64,000 nt of DNA from an uncultured Aquimarina sp. (GTDB taxonomy: Bacteria > Bacteroidota > Bacteroidia > Flavobacteriales > Flavobacteriaceae): NCBI GenBank assembly GCA_947502885.1, contig CANNBP010000014.1:98761-162760 (forward strand), given 5' to 3'. Positions 8,157 to 18,499 of the stretch are shown one piece after another (within the stretch, counting starts at the first letter, position 1; each line of letters starts with the position of its first letter). The notes beneath the pieces are model-generated. The model did no database searches. It saw only the letters and a list, made by a program, of their open reading frames with translations, and was not told where the DNA came from. Position numbers and translations under genes: made by a program.

Positions 8157-10400
8157 ATGTTAGGAAAAATAGTACAAAAAAAGTGGTTAAAATGGTCAAT
8201 ACTCTTCTTCATATGTATAGTATTCACAGCAATTTGTTTTTATGTTAGCATTTATTTTGGTGCTTGGGGAAAATTGCCTACCAAAGCCGAGTTACGTTCT
8301 TTAAAACAGGCTGAAGCCACACAGGTATTAGATAAGGATGGGGATTTAATCGGAAAGTACTTTATTTATGATAGGCAACCCATTACTTTTGATCAGTTAC
8401 CACAACATCTTATTAATGCGCTTATCGCCACAGAAGATGTTCGGTTTTATGAGCATGACGGAGTTGATAATACGAGTTTGCTTAGGGTATTTTTTAAGAC
8501 AATTTTACTTAGAGATAAATCTTCAGGAGGTGGTAGCACTATTACATTACAACTTGCCAAAAACCTATTTGGCAGAAAAAAGTATACGTATTTTAGTACG
8601 GTGATAAATAAACTTAAAGAGTCTTTTGTAGCCAAAAGGATAGAGGATATTTATACAAAAAAAGAGATTCTAACGCTTTACTTCAACACTGTCCCATTTT
8701 CTGACAATACATATGGTATAGAAAGTGCTTCGCAAAAATTCTTTAACAAATCTACTCAACAACTCTCATTATCTGAAGCCGCTACACTGATAGGCACATT
8801 AAAAGCTAATCACAGTTATAATCCAAGGTTATTTCCAGAAAGAAGCCAATTAAGACGAGATGTAGTGCTACAACAAATGCTAAAGTATGGATATAGCAAT
8901 ACTACTCAAGTTAATCAAATAATGAGTCAACCTATAAGGTTGGATTATCAATACTTTAATCATGATCTTGGGTTAGCACCTTATTTTAGAGAAGAGGTAA
9001 AAAAGCAGCTCATCAAAATACTAGAACAGCACAAAAAACCAGACGGAAGTCCTTATGACATATATAATGATGGACTTATTATACACACTACTTTAGATCG
9101 AAATATGCAAGTACTTGCCGAAGAAGCCATGCGAGAACATATGCATGTTTTACAAAAAGAATATGAAGATTCGTTTGGTTCTTTGCCTCCTTGGAAAAAT
9201 AACCCCGATCTTATCAAAACTGCTGTTAAAAACCTACCTCTTTACAAGGCATATAAAGAACAAGGGCTTTCAGAACAACAAATCGAAGACTCTCTTGCGG
9301 CCAAAAAAGATATAGAAATTTTTGAATGGGGAGATAATGTTGTAAAAAAAATGTCTTCGTTAGATAGTCTTCAACATTACTTAAAGTTTTTAAATGCAGG
9401 TATGATTGCTATTTCTCCTGATACCGGTGCAGTAAAAGCATACTTAGGAGGAATTGATTATCGATATTTTAAATATGATCATGTTTCGCAAAGTGAACGA
9501 CAAGTAGGCTCTACATTTAAACCTTTTGTATACACAACGGCAATAGAAAACGGCATGAAACCTTGCACCTATTTCTCTACAAAAGAAATTACATATACCA
9601 ATTTAAACAATTGGACTCCTAAAAACTCTTCTTCAAAAGAAGACCCTTTCCTTAATTATACTTTAGAAAAAGCACTTAGTACTTCTGTAAATACTATTGC
9701 TGTAAAAGTTTTAAATGAAATCGGTATTGACAAAGTAGTTGATCAAGTAGAAAAAATGGGGATTACCGCTACCCTCTCAAAAGATCCAGCAATGGCTCTA
9801 GGTACAGATGGTATTAAAGTAAAAGAACTTGCTGGTGCCTATGCAAGCTATGTAAATGAAGGAAAAAATGTAGTACCCTATTATATAACTCGCATTGAAG
9901 ATAGAAAAGGGAATCATATTGCTTCTTTTGAGCCTACAATTGCAAAAGCGGAAGCTTATTCTTCATACACTAGACAGGTGTTACTTGAGATGATGAAATC
10001 TACAATAAATCAAGGTACCGCTTCTAGAATTAGAACAACATATCAACTCACCAATGATATCGCAGGAAAAACCGGAACAACCCAAGATAATAAAGATGGA
10101 TGGTTTATTGGTATAACACCTAATTTGGTAACCGTTACATGGGTAGGAAACGACAACTATACTATTGGATTTAAAACCACTGCTTTGGGACAAGGTGCTA
10201 ATACGGCATTGCCTATTTTTGCAAAATTATACCAAAAAATGAATCAAGATCCTACTTTTGATATTATTACTAAAAGTACCTTTGCTATACCGGATGAACG
10301 AGTTATAACAGATCTAAATTGCAAACCAGAAAAAAGAGATAACTTCTTTAAACGTCTTTTTGGCAAAAAGAAAAAAAAGAAAAGGTTTAAAAAAGAATAG
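8157..10400 (+). CDS. bifunctional class A penicillin-binding protein (PBP1A type)
   Basis: A membrane-anchored peptidoglycan synthase of about 747 residues with both glycosyltransferase and transpeptidase activities. After a short cytoplasmic tail and one membrane anchor comes the GT51 domain with EDVRFYEHDGVD (catalytic Glu) and GGGSTITLQLAKNLF. The transpeptidase domain has all three motifs: STFK with the nucleophile Ser, SVN, and KTGT. The C-terminal tail is strongly Lys/Arg-rich. An ATG at 8136 would add seven residues; 8157 (MLGKIVQKK) gives a better N-terminus. The length is normal for the family. Confidence 0.93.
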   Translation: MLGKIVQKKWLKWSILFFICIVFTAICFYVSIYFGAWGKLPTKAELRSLKQAEATQVLDKDGDLIGKYFIYDRQPITFDQLPQHLINALIATEDVRFYEHDGVDNTSLLRVFFKTILLRDKSSGGGSTITLQLAKNLFGRKKYTYFSTVINKLKESFVAKRIEDIYTKKEILTLYFNTVPFSDNTYGIESASQKFFNKSTQQLSLSEAATLIGTLKANHSYNPRLFPERSQLRRDVVLQQMLKYGYSNTTQVNQIMSQPIRLDYQYFNHDLGLAPYFREEVKKQLIKILEQHKKPDGSPYDIYNDGLIIHTTLDRNMQVLAEEAMREHMHVLQKEYEDSFGSLPPWKNNPDLIKTAVKNLPLYKAYKEQGLSEQQIEDSLAAKKDIEIFEWGDNVVKKMSSLDSLQHYLKFLNAGMIAISPDTGAVKAYLGGIDYRYFKYDHVSQSERQVGSTFKPFVYTTAIENGMKPCTYFSTKEITYTNLNNWTPKNSSSKEDPFLNYTLEKALSTSVNTIAVKVLNEIGIDKVVDQVEKMGITATLSKDPAMALGTDGIKVKELAGAYASYVNEGKNVVPYYITRIEDRKGNHIASFEPTIAKAEAYSSYTRQVLLEMMKSTINQGTASRIRTTYQLTNDIAGKTGTTQDNKDGWFIGITPNLVTVTWVGNDNYTIGFKTTALGQGANTALPIFAKLYQKMNQDPTFDIITKSTFAIPDERVITDLNCKPEKRDNFFKRLFGKKKKKKRFKKE

Positions 10401-10422
10401 CCTTTAAAACCTAATCGCTTAC

Positions 10423-13400
10423 TTAGATAGTAATTTTTGCAATAATCTCTTGTTCATCTATTTTGGTTAACCGAATAAGCTTAGTTTCTTTCGACGAATT
10501 TTCTAGTCCGTTCTCCTTAAAAATAGTCACTTTCATGAATGTAGGGTTCTCTACTTTTTGATAACGATCCCCATAGTAATTAATCTTTATATAATAATCA
10601 CCTTTTATAGCTTTTTCTAGAGTAAACTCCTCTGGACCAAACCCTTCTATCATATCTTTAGACAGCCTTCCTCCTATTTCTGTTTTTCTATTCTCATAAT
10701 TACACACTTCTAAATTTGGATCTATAATATGCATATCGATATCTGTATCATTATGATTCCAATCAATAGTTATCCGAATATCAAAAGGCTTAGGTTTCAG
10801 CATTTTTTTACTCGTTTTTCTAAGATCCAAATCATTTCTATGATGTTGAACAAGCCATTTTATTTCATTTATCACAATATCCTTAAGCCCTCTAAACACT
10901 CGTCTTTCGGAATTTTCATATATCTCACCTGAAACAATTTTATTAAAAAAATCTAGTGCTTCTTGGTATTTTCCCGCATTTTGATAGGCTATAGCCACGT
11001 CTCTATAGGACTGTACATCTTCTGGTCTTAGTTTTAATATTTGTTTAAAAACAAAAAGAGCTAAGTCATTTTTATTATTTACTTGTAATTGATATCCTAA
11101 TACTTTTAACAACTCATAATTATCAAAATCTATTTCTGCAATATTCGATAGAATTCTTGAGGCATACTTTGATGATTTATAAACGTTTTGAAAATGGTTA
11201 GATACATCAATAAAATAGGCAGGAACCTTTAAATAATTCTCACGTTGTTTTACATATAATTCATATGCATCTTCTTCATTTTTTGTTTCCTGTAGTGCTA
11301 TAATATAATCTGTCATTACACACCTCTCTTTAACTTTAAGATCTCCAGAATACGTTTTAGACACAAGTGAATTATTATATTCTTGGTTAGTGGGGACATC
11401 AACTATATTTGCCTTTAAGACAACGTTCTCTTCTTTTGCATATAAATTAACTTGTTTACCTGTATCTTTTATGTTTATCACAATAGGCAATTCGTATAAT
11501 ACATCTACCGGCAAATCGCTTTCTTTGCCTGGAGTCATTTTGGGTAATAATTTTAATACTCTCATGGCTTCTTCTCCCAATATATTATGAGGTGCTTTAA
11601 CTTCAATATTAATAATATCTCCCTGACTACTAACCATAAAGCTAGCATTTATCCTTTTAGTCCCAGGTAATAAATTAAGATCGTTCGCCAATTTAGAATT
11701 AAACCTTTTGTCTATAAATTGTTTAACCTTTTCTGAAAAACATGTTTTTCTTTCTTCCTTAGATAAATATTCTTCACAACCAGGGTATACTGGTGTTATA
11801 TCCAAAACAGAAAAATGTAAAAAGGAAATATATTCTCCTTCATCAATGTCTTCACTTTCATCAATATCCTCATTAGAAACTTGAACTATATCTACATCAA
11901 GTTCATCTAGTGATACATCATCATCTATTATAGTTTCTTGATTTTCAGATATTGGTCTTTCTAGAGCTGTTCTTGCTCTCATACTACTTTCTCCTCTTCT
12001 AATTTCTTCGCTTGCTACCCTAGTTCTAATAGCATCTTCTAACAATTCTTTTGGTGGCGTTATTTCATATTTTAAATAGTCACTTAAATTTTCTAAAACT
12101 ATTAAAGAAGTATAATCTGTTACCAAGCTATATTCTTTTCCTAAAGCGACTATTTGTTCTTTATTCTTTTCGGCTTCTTCAGTCAAATATTCCAGCTTTT
12201 TTTGAGCCCATATTCTCGATATATTTATATCTAACTCTTTATTTTCACGTATAACTATCTCTGTCCTTTGAGTAATTTCGTTTCCATATCCAAAATTTAA
12301 ACCTATAACATCACCTTCAGTATAACCTCTACCAGATATCGAGAAATCATGAGAGACACTTACTGGTGAATTAGGGTATATCTCAATGTCTTCTGAAACT
12401 GAATCATATCCAAGTAATTTAAAAGGTTCATATTTTATAGAACCCATAGCATCATTAATAGATTTTGTTTTCAAATTTATGTATGCCCCATTAGTCTTTT
12501 CTGCAATGCTTTTTAGTCTAAAATGATTAGAAGTGACCATACTATTTATAATAAAAACAGGAGAGCCACTTTTAAAATCTGCTTCACTTAAATTAGCTAT
12601 ACCATCTGAAAAGAATAATATAGCATCTGTATCACTTTTACCTTCAGGAAGCATCTTATATGAGGTTCCTCCGTCATAGACAATTTGTTCTATTTCTTGC
12701 CTCAAATTTTTCCAATTACAATCTTTAATTTTAAAAGTTGTGTCAACCAATTTACTATTACTAAACGCAATAAAACATACGTCTATATTCTCTACATAAG
12801 CAAAATAGCTATCCAGAAAACTCAATTCTTTTTTTAAATCTCTATTCTTCATCGATAAAGAAGCATCCCAATATATCGATATTTCACTTTGGGATTCTCT
12901 CAACCTCTTTTCTGAGTTAATTACCTTATACATATAAAAATACGTATTTGAAGCCATTAACTTTTTAGTATCTAGAGGTAACGGTATTTTAATTGATAAG
13001 CTTTGGTTTGGAGTATAATCTTGCTTAAATATTTTTGTCTTAAAGTTTCTCTTCCAATTAGAAAACTGAAGCCCTGATATATTACCTTTTTCTATTATTG
13101 GTTTACTTTTTTGATCAAATATCGATATTTCTAATAAAAACTTATCTAGTTTATTTTTAAAACTCAATGGTAAGTTATAGTAATGTGCTCCATCATTAAA
13201 AACCAATTCTTGTTCATATGCCAGAAGAACTCTTTTATGACCTTTTGAAGGAATAGGATAAATTCTAGCCTTATAGTTATTTCCTGTTCCTTTTTCTAAC
13301 AAAGCAGGGTCAACTCCTCTTCTTACCACCTCTTCAAAAGCTATTCTTCCTAACTCTTTATCTACTACAACTGCTTCTCTAAGTTTTCCATTAACCTCTA

Positions 13401-13650
13401 ATGCAAAACGAGAAACATGATGTCCTTCTCCTAAGGGAAATACTAATTCTCCTTCTAAAACTTCATCTGTTGGATTATAAAAAAGCATGTCATAAGTGGT
13501 AGTAGCAATATTACCAATAACATTTACTTTTATGTCTAATGAGGATAGGCCTAACGGCTTATTTCCAGCATTTAATATTGGTGTTTCTTGTGAATATCCA
13601 AGAAGAAAAATTAAAGAAGCTAGAAATACTAGAAAGTACTTTTTATTCAT
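10423..13650 (-). CDS. large exported VIT/vWA multidomain protein with TonB-C-like, TPR and YfaP-like domains
   Basis: A 1075-residue exported protein (signal peptide 1-20). In order it has a VIT domain (about 30-150), a von Willebrand A domain with the metal-binding DASLS at 262-266 (about 255-400), and an acidic linker (570-605). Then comes a segment matching the TonB C-terminal family (about 615-726: VYPGCE, a CFSEKV stretch, LLPKMTPGK), a TPR region (about 820-905), and a C-terminal DUF2135/YfaP-like domain with DTDIDMHIIDPN (about 965-1060). VIT-vWA proteins bind protein partners, often at the cell envelope. A role in surface or envelope interaction is inference. It is convergent with the PBP gene and appears monocistronic. 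Confidence 0.85.
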   Translation of the reverse strand: MNKKYFLVFLASLIFLLGYSQETPILNAGNKPLGLSSLDIKVNVIGNIATTTYDMLFYNPTDEVLEGELVFPLGEGHHVSRFALEVNGKLREAVVVDKELGRIAFEEVVRRGVDPALLEKGTGNNYKARIYPIPSKGHKRVLLAYEQELVFNDGAHYYNLPLSFKNKLDKFLLEISIFDQKSKPIIEKGNISGLQFSNWKRNFKTKIFKQDYTPNQSLSIKIPLPLDTKKLMASNTYFYMYKVINSEKRLRESQSEISIYWDASLSMKNRDLKKELSFLDSYFAYVENIDVCFIAFSNSKLVDTTFKIKDCNWKNLRQEIEQIVYDGGTSYKMLPEGKSDTDAILFFSDGIANLSEADFKSGSPVFIINSMVTSNHFRLKSIAEKTNGAYINLKTKSINDAMGSIKYEPFKLLGYDSVSEDIEIYPNSPVSVSHDFSISGRGYTEGDVIGLNFGYGNEITQRTEIVIRENKELDINISRIWAQKKLEYLTEEAEKNKEQIVALGKEYSLVTDYTSLIVLENLSDYLKYEITPPKELLEDAIRTRVASEEIRRGESSMRARTALERPISENQETIIDDDVSLDELDVDIVQVSNEDIDESEDIDEGEYISFLHFSVLDITPVYPGCEEYLSKEERKTCFSEKVKQFIDKRFNSKLANDLNLLPGTKRINASFMVSSQGDIINIEVKAPHNILGEEAMRVLKLLPKMTPGKESDLPVDVLYELPIVINIKDTGKQVNLYAKEENVVLKANIVDVPTNQEYNNSLVSKTYSGDLKVKERCVMTDYIIALQETKNEEDAYELYVKQRENYLKVPAYFIDVSNHFQNVYKSSKYASRILSNIAEIDFDNYELLKVLGYQLQVNNKNDLALFVFKQILKLRPEDVQSYRDVAIAYQNAGKYQEALDFFNKIVSGEIYENSERRVFRGLKDIVINEIKWLVQHHRNDLDLRKTSKKMLKPKPFDIRITIDWNHNDTDIDMHIIDPNLEVCNYENRKTEIGGRLSKDMIEGFGPEEFTLEKAIKGDYYIKINYYGDRYQKVENPTFMKVTIFKENGLENSSKETKLIRLTKIDEQEIIAKITI

Positions 13651-13746
13651 AAAATTATGTTAGAAAAAGAAAAAAATAATATTGATTAAACCAAGCAATA
13701 TCTATACCATTAATTCTAATAACATCACAAATAAAAATATTTTGAT

Positions 13747-14322
13747 TTACTTTATTGTTTGTCCATATTTCTGAACCAGAAAATTATGTAGTTTATAAGC
13801 ACCAAATCCTAACAAGATACCAATAGCCATTCCTGTAATTATATCTCCAGGATAGTGTACACCTATATATATTCTACTATAACTTACTACAATAGACCAA
13901 ACTACCATGAACGGAAAAATATACTTAAGATGTTTTTTTAAAGCCAACCCTGTAAAAAAAGCTAATGCCATTGAACTAGCAGCATGACCAGAAAAATAAC
14001 CATGTCGCCCACAATTTTTTGCTATAAACCTTGTAAAATCTGCAACACCATCTGCTCTACAAGGCCTTGGCCTCATAAACAATACATTCTTAAATAAATT
14101 AGATAATTGATCAGTGGCTGTAATTAATAAAGCCACAACTACCAAAGTGATGATAGCACCTCTTACTCCAAAATACTTATAAAAAAAGAACAATAACACA
14201 GCATACAATGGTATTTGATAGAATTTTTCGGTCATAAATAACCAAAAACTATCCCATGCAGGTATTCCTAAATTATTAAGATATAAAAAAAGATCTTTAT
14301 CTAATTGTATCAACTCTTCCAT
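13747..14322 (-). CDS. PAP2-family membrane phosphatase
   Basis: A 191-residue integral membrane phosphatase. The three PAP2 signatures are present: KNVLFMRPRP (motif 1), YFSGHAAS (motif 2, with the catalytic His) and SRIYIGVHYPGD (motif 3, with nucleophile His and Asp). Members dephosphorylate lipid phosphates such as undecaprenyl pyrophosphate or phosphatidate. Which one applies here is not shown. Five or six hydrophobic helices surround the motifs. Met3 (MEELIQLD) at 14322 is preferred over the ATG two codons earlier. Confidence 0.9.
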   Translation of the reverse strand: MEELIQLDKDLFLYLNNLGIPAWDSFWLFMTEKFYQIPLYAVLLFFFYKYFGVRGAIITLVVVALLITATDQLSNLFKNVLFMRPRPCRADGVADFTRFIAKNCGRHGYFSGHAASSMALAFFTGLALKKHLKYIFPFMVVWSIVVSYSRIYIGVHYPGDIITGMAIGILLGFGAYKLHNFLVQKYGQTIK

Positions 14323-14431
14323 AAACAAGCTGTAAGTTTTGTTTCAAAAATAAGAAAGCTTAAGGAACTATGAAAAGCCCTAAACTTTAAATCTATATTA
14401 TGATCAATGAATTTTTAAACAATAGTAAGAC

Positions 14432-14662
14432 CTATGAATCTGTATATTTTTCTATTTCTCTATCATAAAACTCATTTGCTGACTTAAAAAGTTTTTCTGC
14501 TTCATCTAACAATTCATTTTCATCGTTTTTATCAAATTCTTCAAGCCATTCTACTTCATCATTTTCAAGGTTTATAATAAATCTCGGAAACTCGGTATGA
14601 ATTACAAAAATTGCAGTTGGATAATCTGTATTATCCCCTAATAAAAATTTAGGAAAGTCCAT
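14432..14662 (-). CDS. small acidic protein, unknown function
   Basis: A 76-residue soluble protein with a strand-rich N-terminus (PTAIFVIHTEFPRFIINL) followed by a highly acidic helical half (EEFDKNDENELLDEAEKL). No signal peptide. It sits between an OmpA-type gene and the PAP2 gene on the same strand with gaps under 110 bases. I recall comparable small proteins in related genomes but no function. Confidence 0.6.
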   Translation of the reverse strand: MDFPKFLLGDNTDYPTAIFVIHTEFPRFIINLENDEVEWLEEFDKNDENELLDEAEKLFKSANEFYDREIEKYTDS

Positions 14663-14738
14663 ATGGAATACTTACTTATTATTACAAAACTCCAAAGGTA
14701 CTATCTTTTTTATATGTAAACAGAGAAAAATTAAATAG

Positions 14739-15824
14739 CTATTCTATTTTGATTTCCACTCTATTATTTGATTCTGAATCAAGATCAGAATCATCTTTTA
14801 CGACAGGCATTGTGTTTCCTGCTGCAACAATTTCTATTAAAGACTCATCTACGCCTTTAGAAATCATATACTCTCTTACATTAGCAGCTCTCATGGCAGA
14901 CATGATTTCATTCTCAAAGGAAGAACCGGCATCATCTGCATGGCCAATAATTTTTACTGAACTCACTTTAAATATAGTTACATATTGAATATAAGAATCT
15001 AAAGCTTGTTGAATTTCTTTGTATGCTTCACTTTCTCCAACCAGAAACTCTACTGGTGAGAATTTTAATGCCATGTTACAAACTTGACCAGCTACCAAAT
15101 TTTTAGGATCTCTCATTTCCATAAGTAACACATCGTCTACAAAATAGTAAGCTGTATCAAATCCTCCTCCTTTTACAGATTTTCCTCTTGGGCTATCGGC
15201 AAAATATCCTAGTGAAATAAATTTTTCTGTTCCTTTTGCTTTATAAACCCCACAAACCTTGGTCCACCCTTTGGTATCACATATCATTTTTGAAGATTTT
15301 ATATGCAATGGAAATTTTGATGTTTCGGTAATTTTTGGAACTCTAGCAGTAAAATATGATCCTATTGAAGAAGTACAAGAATTCGAGATTCCTTCTCCTA
15401 AAGAAACATACATATGAAAATAATAATATTTTCCTTTCCCAAGTGGCTTTCTTAATTTGGCAGTTACTCCTTCTTTATATGGACCACCAGCAATATACAT
15501 TCCTACTTTACCTTCTCCTGTTCTAGGCTCCTGTTTTCCAAACTGTTTTAAAAAATTTGGGGATTTATGGATAAATCTAATTTCTTCTAGTCTTGAATGA
15601 TGTGCATCTGGAGAGTTAATAGAAGCTTTCCAGTCTTTCATAATTCCAAAATTTTGCATTTCCATTTCCATTCTCGAAATTGCAACATTTGTCATTTCAA
15701 AACTAGGGTTCGGAATTAGGTTTTCGTTTTTACTATGCGTAAAGTTTTGGGCTGCGCTATTTTGTGTAACCAAAAAGGTTATAAGAGAAAGCAGCAAACA
15801 AAATTTAGAATTTGGGACTCTCAT
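14739..15824 (-). CDS. OmpA-family outer-membrane protein
   Basis: A 361-residue exported protein. A signal peptide covers residues 1-25 (cleavage near NSAAQ). The N-terminal 230 residues begin NLIPNPSFEM, a start typical of secreted beta-sandwich (CBM-like) domains in Bacteroidota. The last 110 residues are an OmpA-type peptidoglycan-binding domain with VKIIGHADDAGSS, RAANVREYMISKGV and SNNRVEIKIE. It probably sits in the outer membrane or periplasm and contacts peptidoglycan. It has its own well-formed promoter upstream. Confidence 0.88.
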   Translation of the reverse strand: MRVPNSKFCLLLSLITFLVTQNSAAQNFTHSKNENLIPNPSFEMTNVAISRMEMEMQNFGIMKDWKASINSPDAHHSRLEEIRFIHKSPNFLKQFGKQEPRTGEGKVGMYIAGGPYKEGVTAKLRKPLGKGKYYYFHMYVSLGEGISNSCTSSIGSYFTARVPKITETSKFPLHIKSSKMICDTKGWTKVCGVYKAKGTEKFISLGYFADSPRGKSVKGGGFDTAYYFVDDVLLMEMRDPKNLVAGQVCNMALKFSPVEFLVGESEAYKEIQQALDSYIQYVTIFKVSSVKIIGHADDAGSSFENEIMSAMRAANVREYMISKGVDESLIEIVAAGNTMPVVKDDSDLDSESNNRVEIKIE

Positions 15825-15844
15825 TTTTGTGTTCTGTTTTTTTT

Positions 15845-15875
15845 GAAAGATAGTTAATTATTCGTTAATACCAAA
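15845..15875 (-). promoter_or_regulatory. candidate promoter of the OmpA-family gene
   Basis: On the minus strand TTTG (15875-15872) is followed after exactly 19 bases by TATCTTTC (15852-15845), one mismatch from the Bacteroidota -7 consensus TAnnTTTG. Transcription would start near 15838, about 14 bases before the ATG at 15824. Confidence 0.55.
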
Positions 15876-16000
15876 TAAACGTAATAAGTCTAAAAATGGT
15901 ATTTCCTTTTTTAATTTAATTCAAAATCGATGCCAAACATCTATCCAAATCAAATATTATTGTATTCTAAGATTCATATTCAACCTTAAACAAACCTCTA

Positions 16001-17368
16001 CTAAACCCTTATTAATCTTTTAGTTAACATCTTAAACCTAAGATAAAGTAATATAGCTGATACACTAAGCCCTGCTAATAATCCTAACCAAATACCAGAG
16101 CTTTTATATTCGGTATGAAGACCTAGATAATAACTTATCGGAAATCCTACTATCCAATAAGCAATGAAGGTAATAAGTGTAGGTATTTTGACATCCTGAA
16201 GCCCTCTTAAAGCTCCAAGAACTGTGACCTGTATACCATCAGAAATCTGAAACAACGCGGCAACAATTAATAGTTTGGCCGCAATTGTAATCACTTCTGT
16301 ATTATCAGTTAAATTTTCTACATCTTTTACATCCAAATATATTTGAGGTAACAACTCATTAAATAAGATAAAAAATATTGCAAATACAATCTCTATAATG
16401 AAAGTAAGTAGAAAAATTGAGAGCGCAATTCTTCTTAAATCTCTAAAATGCTGTAATCCTTTTTGATTTCCAACTCGAATCATAGCGGCAACACTTAACC
16501 CCATCGCAACCATAAAAGTCATTGATGCAAGATTTAATGCTATTTGATTTGCAGCTTGCGGGTTTTTACCTAAAATACCAGATAACCAAATTGCTGCCGT
16601 GAAAATTGCTACTTCAAAAAACATCTGTAATGCAGACGGAAACCCCAAAGCTATAATTTTATTAATCTCTTTTCTTCTTAAAACCCAAAATTTAATCGAG
16701 GTAACATATCCATTAGATTTTTCTTTATTCTTAAGAAAAACCCATAAAAAAACCACCATCACAAACCTCGATACTAATGTCCCAATAGCTGCTCCTATAA
16801 TTCCCATTTGAGGAAAACCTAATTTCCCAAATATCAATACATAGTTTAGTCCCACATTAACCAAATTCGCAACCAGAGTAGCATACATTGGGTACTTAGT
16901 CATAGACAACCCATCAGAAAATTGTTTTAATGCCTGAAATACAATTAATGGAATTAATGAGAAAGCAACTAAATCCAAATATGGTATCGCTAACTCTACA
17001 ACCTCAACAGGCTGTTTCATAAAATACATTAGGGGTTTTGCTATCAAAATCAAAAGGAATAGAGAAACACCGAGAGCTAAACATAAAAACAAACCATGTT
17101 TAAAAATCAATTTCCCTCTTTTAAAATTATTTTCTGCATCAGCCTCTGCAATCAAAGGTGTAATTGCTGTAGAAAAACCAATACCCAAGGACATAGCAAT
17201 AAACATAAAACTATTACCCAAAGAAACTGCAGCTAATTCTGCTGTACCCAACTGACCAACCATTATATTATCAACAAGTCCTACAAAAGTATGCCCTAAC
17301 ATACCAAGCATTACTGGTGCAGCTAATTTAAGGTTATATCTAAATTCTTTGGTATACTGTTTTAGCAT
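16001..17368 (-). CDS. MATE-family multidrug/metabolite exporter
   Basis: A 455-residue inner-membrane exporter with about twelve membrane helices in two homologous halves, a typical MATE length. The first helix region reads LAAPVMLGMLGHTFVGLVDNIMVGQLG and continues GTAELAAVSLGNS, characteristic of the NorM/DinF branch. The matching second-half segment starts near LGFPSALQMFFEV. MATE pumps export cationic compounds using Na+ or H+. The start at 17368 (MLKQYTKEFRYN) is preferred; an ATG at 17404 would add twelve atypical residues. Confidence 0.9.
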   Translation of the reverse strand: MLKQYTKEFRYNLKLAAPVMLGMLGHTFVGLVDNIMVGQLGTAELAAVSLGNSFMFIAMSLGIGFSTAITPLIAEADAENNFKRGKLIFKHGLFLCLALGVSLFLLILIAKPLMYFMKQPVEVVELAIPYLDLVAFSLIPLIVFQALKQFSDGLSMTKYPMYATLVANLVNVGLNYVLIFGKLGFPQMGIIGAAIGTLVSRFVMVVFLWVFLKNKEKSNGYVTSIKFWVLRRKEINKIIALGFPSALQMFFEVAIFTAAIWLSGILGKNPQAANQIALNLASMTFMVAMGLSVAAMIRVGNQKGLQHFRDLRRIALSIFLLTFIIEIVFAIFFILFNELLPQIYLDVKDVENLTDNTEVITIAAKLLIVAALFQISDGIQVTVLGALRGLQDVKIPTLITFIAYWIVGFPISYYLGLHTEYKSSGIWLGLLAGLSVSAILLYLRFKMLTKRLIRV

Positions 17369-17452
17369 TTTATAATTTTGAATTGGCAAAGGTATTAGAA
17401 CCAAAGCGAACTAAATTATTCTTATCGTATATTTAACGTTATTTACAAAAAA

Positions 17453-17818
17453 ATGGCTACTAAAGAAACATCTCAACAAAAAATAAAAAAAAGAAATACT
17501 ACTAGAATATATCTAATTATTGCCAGCTGTGTATTTGGGGTATTAGTTTTACCTTCTTTGCCAATGATTATGATGTCAGCAATGCTATTTGATAGTCCTG
17601 GTTCTGAAGATAGTAGTTCAACAATACTATTTGCTATAAGTCTTATTACTTATCCTATTGTCACTTTTATAGGTATTGTAACTGCATGGGTTTTATTTAC
17701 CAAAAAAAAATATCTGTTTTCTATAATTTTTGCCAGTTTACCGATTTTAAACATTCTAATTGGTATTATCGCGATTATATATATAGCAGTATTTTGTGGT
17801 GGTAACCTTGATTGTTAA
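17453..17818 (+). CDS. small three-helix membrane protein, unknown
   Basis: A 121-residue protein with a Lys-rich, polar N-terminus (about 20 residues) and three hydrophobic helices (about 22-45, 60-85 and 92-115). No signature was recognised. It is divergent from the MATE gene, with only about 85 bases between the chosen starts, and convergent with the HupE operon. It may be a small stress or envelope protein, but nothing in the sequence says which. Confidence 0.65.
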   Translation: MATKETSQQKIKKRNTTRIYLIIASCVFGVLVLPSLPMIMMSAMLFDSPGSEDSSSTILFAISLITYPIVTFIGIVTAWVLFTKKKYLFSIIFASLPILNILIGIIAIIYIAVFCGGNLDC

Positions 17819-17851
17819 AGTATGCTAGGATATATCCTTAAACAAATCTCA

Positions 17852-18496
17852 CTATTTATCAAATAATTTATATTCCCCTTTTAGTCGTATTTTAACTACA
17901 ATTTCTTCTTTTGTATCATTTCTAAAATACCAACCGTGTTTACCTTCAAAAGGAGCCGTAAAAGTACCAGCCATATTGTTTGCATAAGCCAAAGTATAAC
18001 TCTCATAGAACACATTTTTAGGTGGATTTTCTTGCTTCACCTCTCCATGAAAATCAATATATACTATCTTACTATTAGTAGTAGCCCACTCATATTTGAC
18101 ACTACCATATTTAAGAGCTTTAAACTTATATTCTATCCCTTTTTCTGCAGGTATAGATACTACTATTGTATCATATCTTACAATGTATTGATCCATTGGT
18201 GCAGGATTATTAGCTTCAATAGGCTTTGGTACAGAAGCAGGTGATCCTAATTTTTCTAGCTTAAGTTTTTTAAAATTTAACAATATGTCTTGTGAATTAT
18301 TTTTTATAGGTTGAGAACCATCATCAGGTACATAAAGTTTACTAAAACCTAATAACCTACCTATACCCAAAGGATCTATATTATATTCTGCAGGCAGTAC
18401 TGCCGTAACCAAAACTATAACCCCTATTAGTAACGCAACTATAACTGATTTTACTATCTGATTTTTCTTCAATATAGGTTGATTTTCTATTGTCAT
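17852..18496 (-). CDS. single-pass membrane-anchored protein of the HupE operon
   Basis: A 214-residue protein with a short cytoplasmic start, one membrane helix at about residues 15-34 (KSVIVALLIGVIVLVTAVLPAEY), then a soluble, beta-rich outer domain ending in FEGKHGWYFRNDTKEEIVVKIRLKG. Proteins of this shape next to HupE/UreJ genes are often named transmembrane anchor protein, and the match rests on context and recall. It begins three bases after the hupE-like stop, so they are co-translated. A role beside HupE in metal handling is inference. Confidence 0.7.
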   Translation of the reverse strand: MTIENQPILKKNQIVKSVIVALLIGVIVLVTAVLPAEYNIDPLGIGRLLGFSKLYVPDDGSQPIKNNSQDILLNFKKLKLEKLGSPASVPKPIEANNPAPMDQYIVRYDTIVVSIPAEKGIEYKFKALKYGSVKYEWATTNSKIVYIDFHGEVKQENPPKNVFYESYTLAYANNMAGTFTAPFEGKHGWYFRNDTKEEIVVKIRLKGEYKLFDK

Positions 18497-18499
18497 ATT

